This document shows, piece by piece, positions 63,400-64,000 of a stretch of DNA of 64,000 nt (position 1 is the stretch's first letter; each line of letters starts with the position of its first letter). Location: positions 39,137,501 through 39,201,500 of the forward strand of contig JAEOAD010000015.1 of NCBI GenBank assembly GCA_036365145.1. Reading direction: 5' to 3'. The stretch is from Orientallactaga sibirica. Taxonomy: Eukaryota; Chordata; Mammalia; Rodentia; Dipodidae. A model generated the notes under the pieces. The model searched no databases. It was not told the origin of the DNA and worked only from the letters and a program-made list of their open reading frames with translations. The position numbers and the translations under genes were made by a program.

Positions 63400-63600
63400 C
63401 TGGGGCCAAGAGCAATATTTTGTCAGCGAATCTATTATGAAAATAATGGAATAAAAGAAACCACCCTCAATAAGTGATGTGCAACCTCCCCTTCGACCTG
63501 CCACAGCCTGACAGGGGCTGATGCAGCCTTTCTAGGATGGGCATGCAGCCAAGAGCTTTAAATAATCATTAAAAATATGTGCGTGATTTATCACAGGGGG
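63400..63600. promoter_or_regulatory. Candidate conserved non-coding element
   Basis: Repeat-free AT-rich block: CAGCGAATCTATTATGAAAATAATGG, CCCTCAATAAGTGATG, TTTAAATAATCATTAAAAATATGTGCGTGATTTATCAC. Dense homeodomain-like words with retained CpGs. Role inferred. Confidence 0.42.
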
Positions 63601-63604
63601 CTAG

Positions 63605-63840
63605 CTGGCACGGGGCGGCAAGACAGCCGCTCGCTTGTTCAGCACCACACCACTGAGCTCAGTGCTCCCACCTGGCCACTTCCTCCTCGGCGCTGTCCTG
63701 TGGAGATGGTCATGGCCAGTCTCGCTTTCCTCGGTGACCCCTCAGCTGTGGACTTCCTCAGAGAAGGAAGGGTGCAACTATGTATGGTCTCTCTCCCTTT
63801 TGAACAGGGAAAAGCAAATCACAACAAAGTGTGATTGTGC
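63605..63840. other. Unassigned stretch
   Basis: CpG-bearing DNA near 63600-63640 (CACGGGGCGGCAAGACAGCC). Overlapping plus frames (85 and 95 codons, 63577-63922) disagree in frame and lack domains. Confidence 0.35.
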
Positions 63841-63844
63841 AGGG

Positions 63845-64000
63845 CCCTGTCAGGCACAGTTCAGGCATTTGTTACCTCACTTGAGTCTCTGGACCACCAA
63901 AGGTCCACTGTTATTAATATAAATTATTATATTATATTATTATAAATTATGTCCATTTTAAGACTGGGAAAACTGAGACTATGAGATATAGAAAACTTGC
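63845..64000 (-). repeat. MIR, cut by window end
   Basis: GTCAGGCACAGTTCAGGCATTTG ... TATTATATTATTATAAATTATGTCCATTTTAAGACTGGGAAAACTGAG follows the inverted MIR. The inner ATTATAT run replaces the usual ATTATTATT. Confidence 0.8.

Noticed and set aside
1..64000. Bacterial, phage, CRISPR or plasmid content
   Set aside because: The whole window is built of mammalian SINE, LINE and LTR relics with microsatellites; no operon structure, ribosome-binding sites or direct-repeat/spacer array is present.

Overview
The window looks like non-coding nuclear DNA from a rodent. No protein-coding exon, tRNA, rRNA, CRISPR array or bacterial-style operon could be supported. The host is inferred from the repeats. 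There are many copies of a tRNA-derived (ID-like) SINE with the head GGCTGGAGAGATGGCTTAG and a 3' tail of CT-rich DNA plus CAAATAAATAAATAAA. There are also monomeric 7SL-derived B1 elements, B4-type dimers, rodent L1 3' ends and MaLR LTRs of the MT/ORR type. The ID-like SINE differs in detail from mouse and rat copies. From memory it resembles what is seen in jerboas (Dipodidae, for example Jaculus), but this cannot be confirmed from the sequence alone.

Layout. 1-1400: an ancient L1 split by a MaLR LTR that itself carries SINEs. 1400-9600: mostly unique or ancient DNA with MIR fragments, a conserved-looking block (3810-4200), an exactly duplicated SINE segment with a Z-DNA-prone tract (5860-6140) and a B4 element. 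9600-24000: a GGAT-type tetranucleotide array, several MIRs, two L2 tails, a B1 with a long AAAG tail, a two-copy minisatellite at 18725, a young L1 3' end at 19190 and a conserved-looking AT-rich block at 23690-23960. 25160-25870: a strongly diverged minisatellite. 26000-36500: mostly unique DNA with SINEs, a conserved-looking block (33880-34330), a compound microsatellite and a candidate LTR (35215-35640). 37200-46500: a dense repeat zone with old L1-type 3' ends hit by two MaLR LTRs, a SINE pair inserted as one unit, a likely retrocopy whose target site was reused by a SINE, and two L1 ends facing each other. 47000-51800: largely unique, ending in the best regulatory candidate, a CpG island with an AT-rich conserved-looking core (51100-51780). 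A second block with an octamer motif lies at 48560-48905. 52000-64000: SINEs, MIRs, MaLR/MLT1 LTRs and two more conserved-looking blocks (60840-61050, 63400-63600).

Interpretation. The lack of genes, the retained MIR/L2 relics and several scattered AT-rich blocks with homeodomain, POU and forkhead-like words fit a regulatory intergenic or intronic landscape near a developmental gene. That is inference; no cross-species alignment was possible. All open reading frames, the longest being 253 codons, look like chance frames crossing repeats. I did not find a convincing undescribed biological system. The points most worth checking are the CpG-island core, the 25 kb minisatellite and the reused insertion site near 43.7-44.7 kb.
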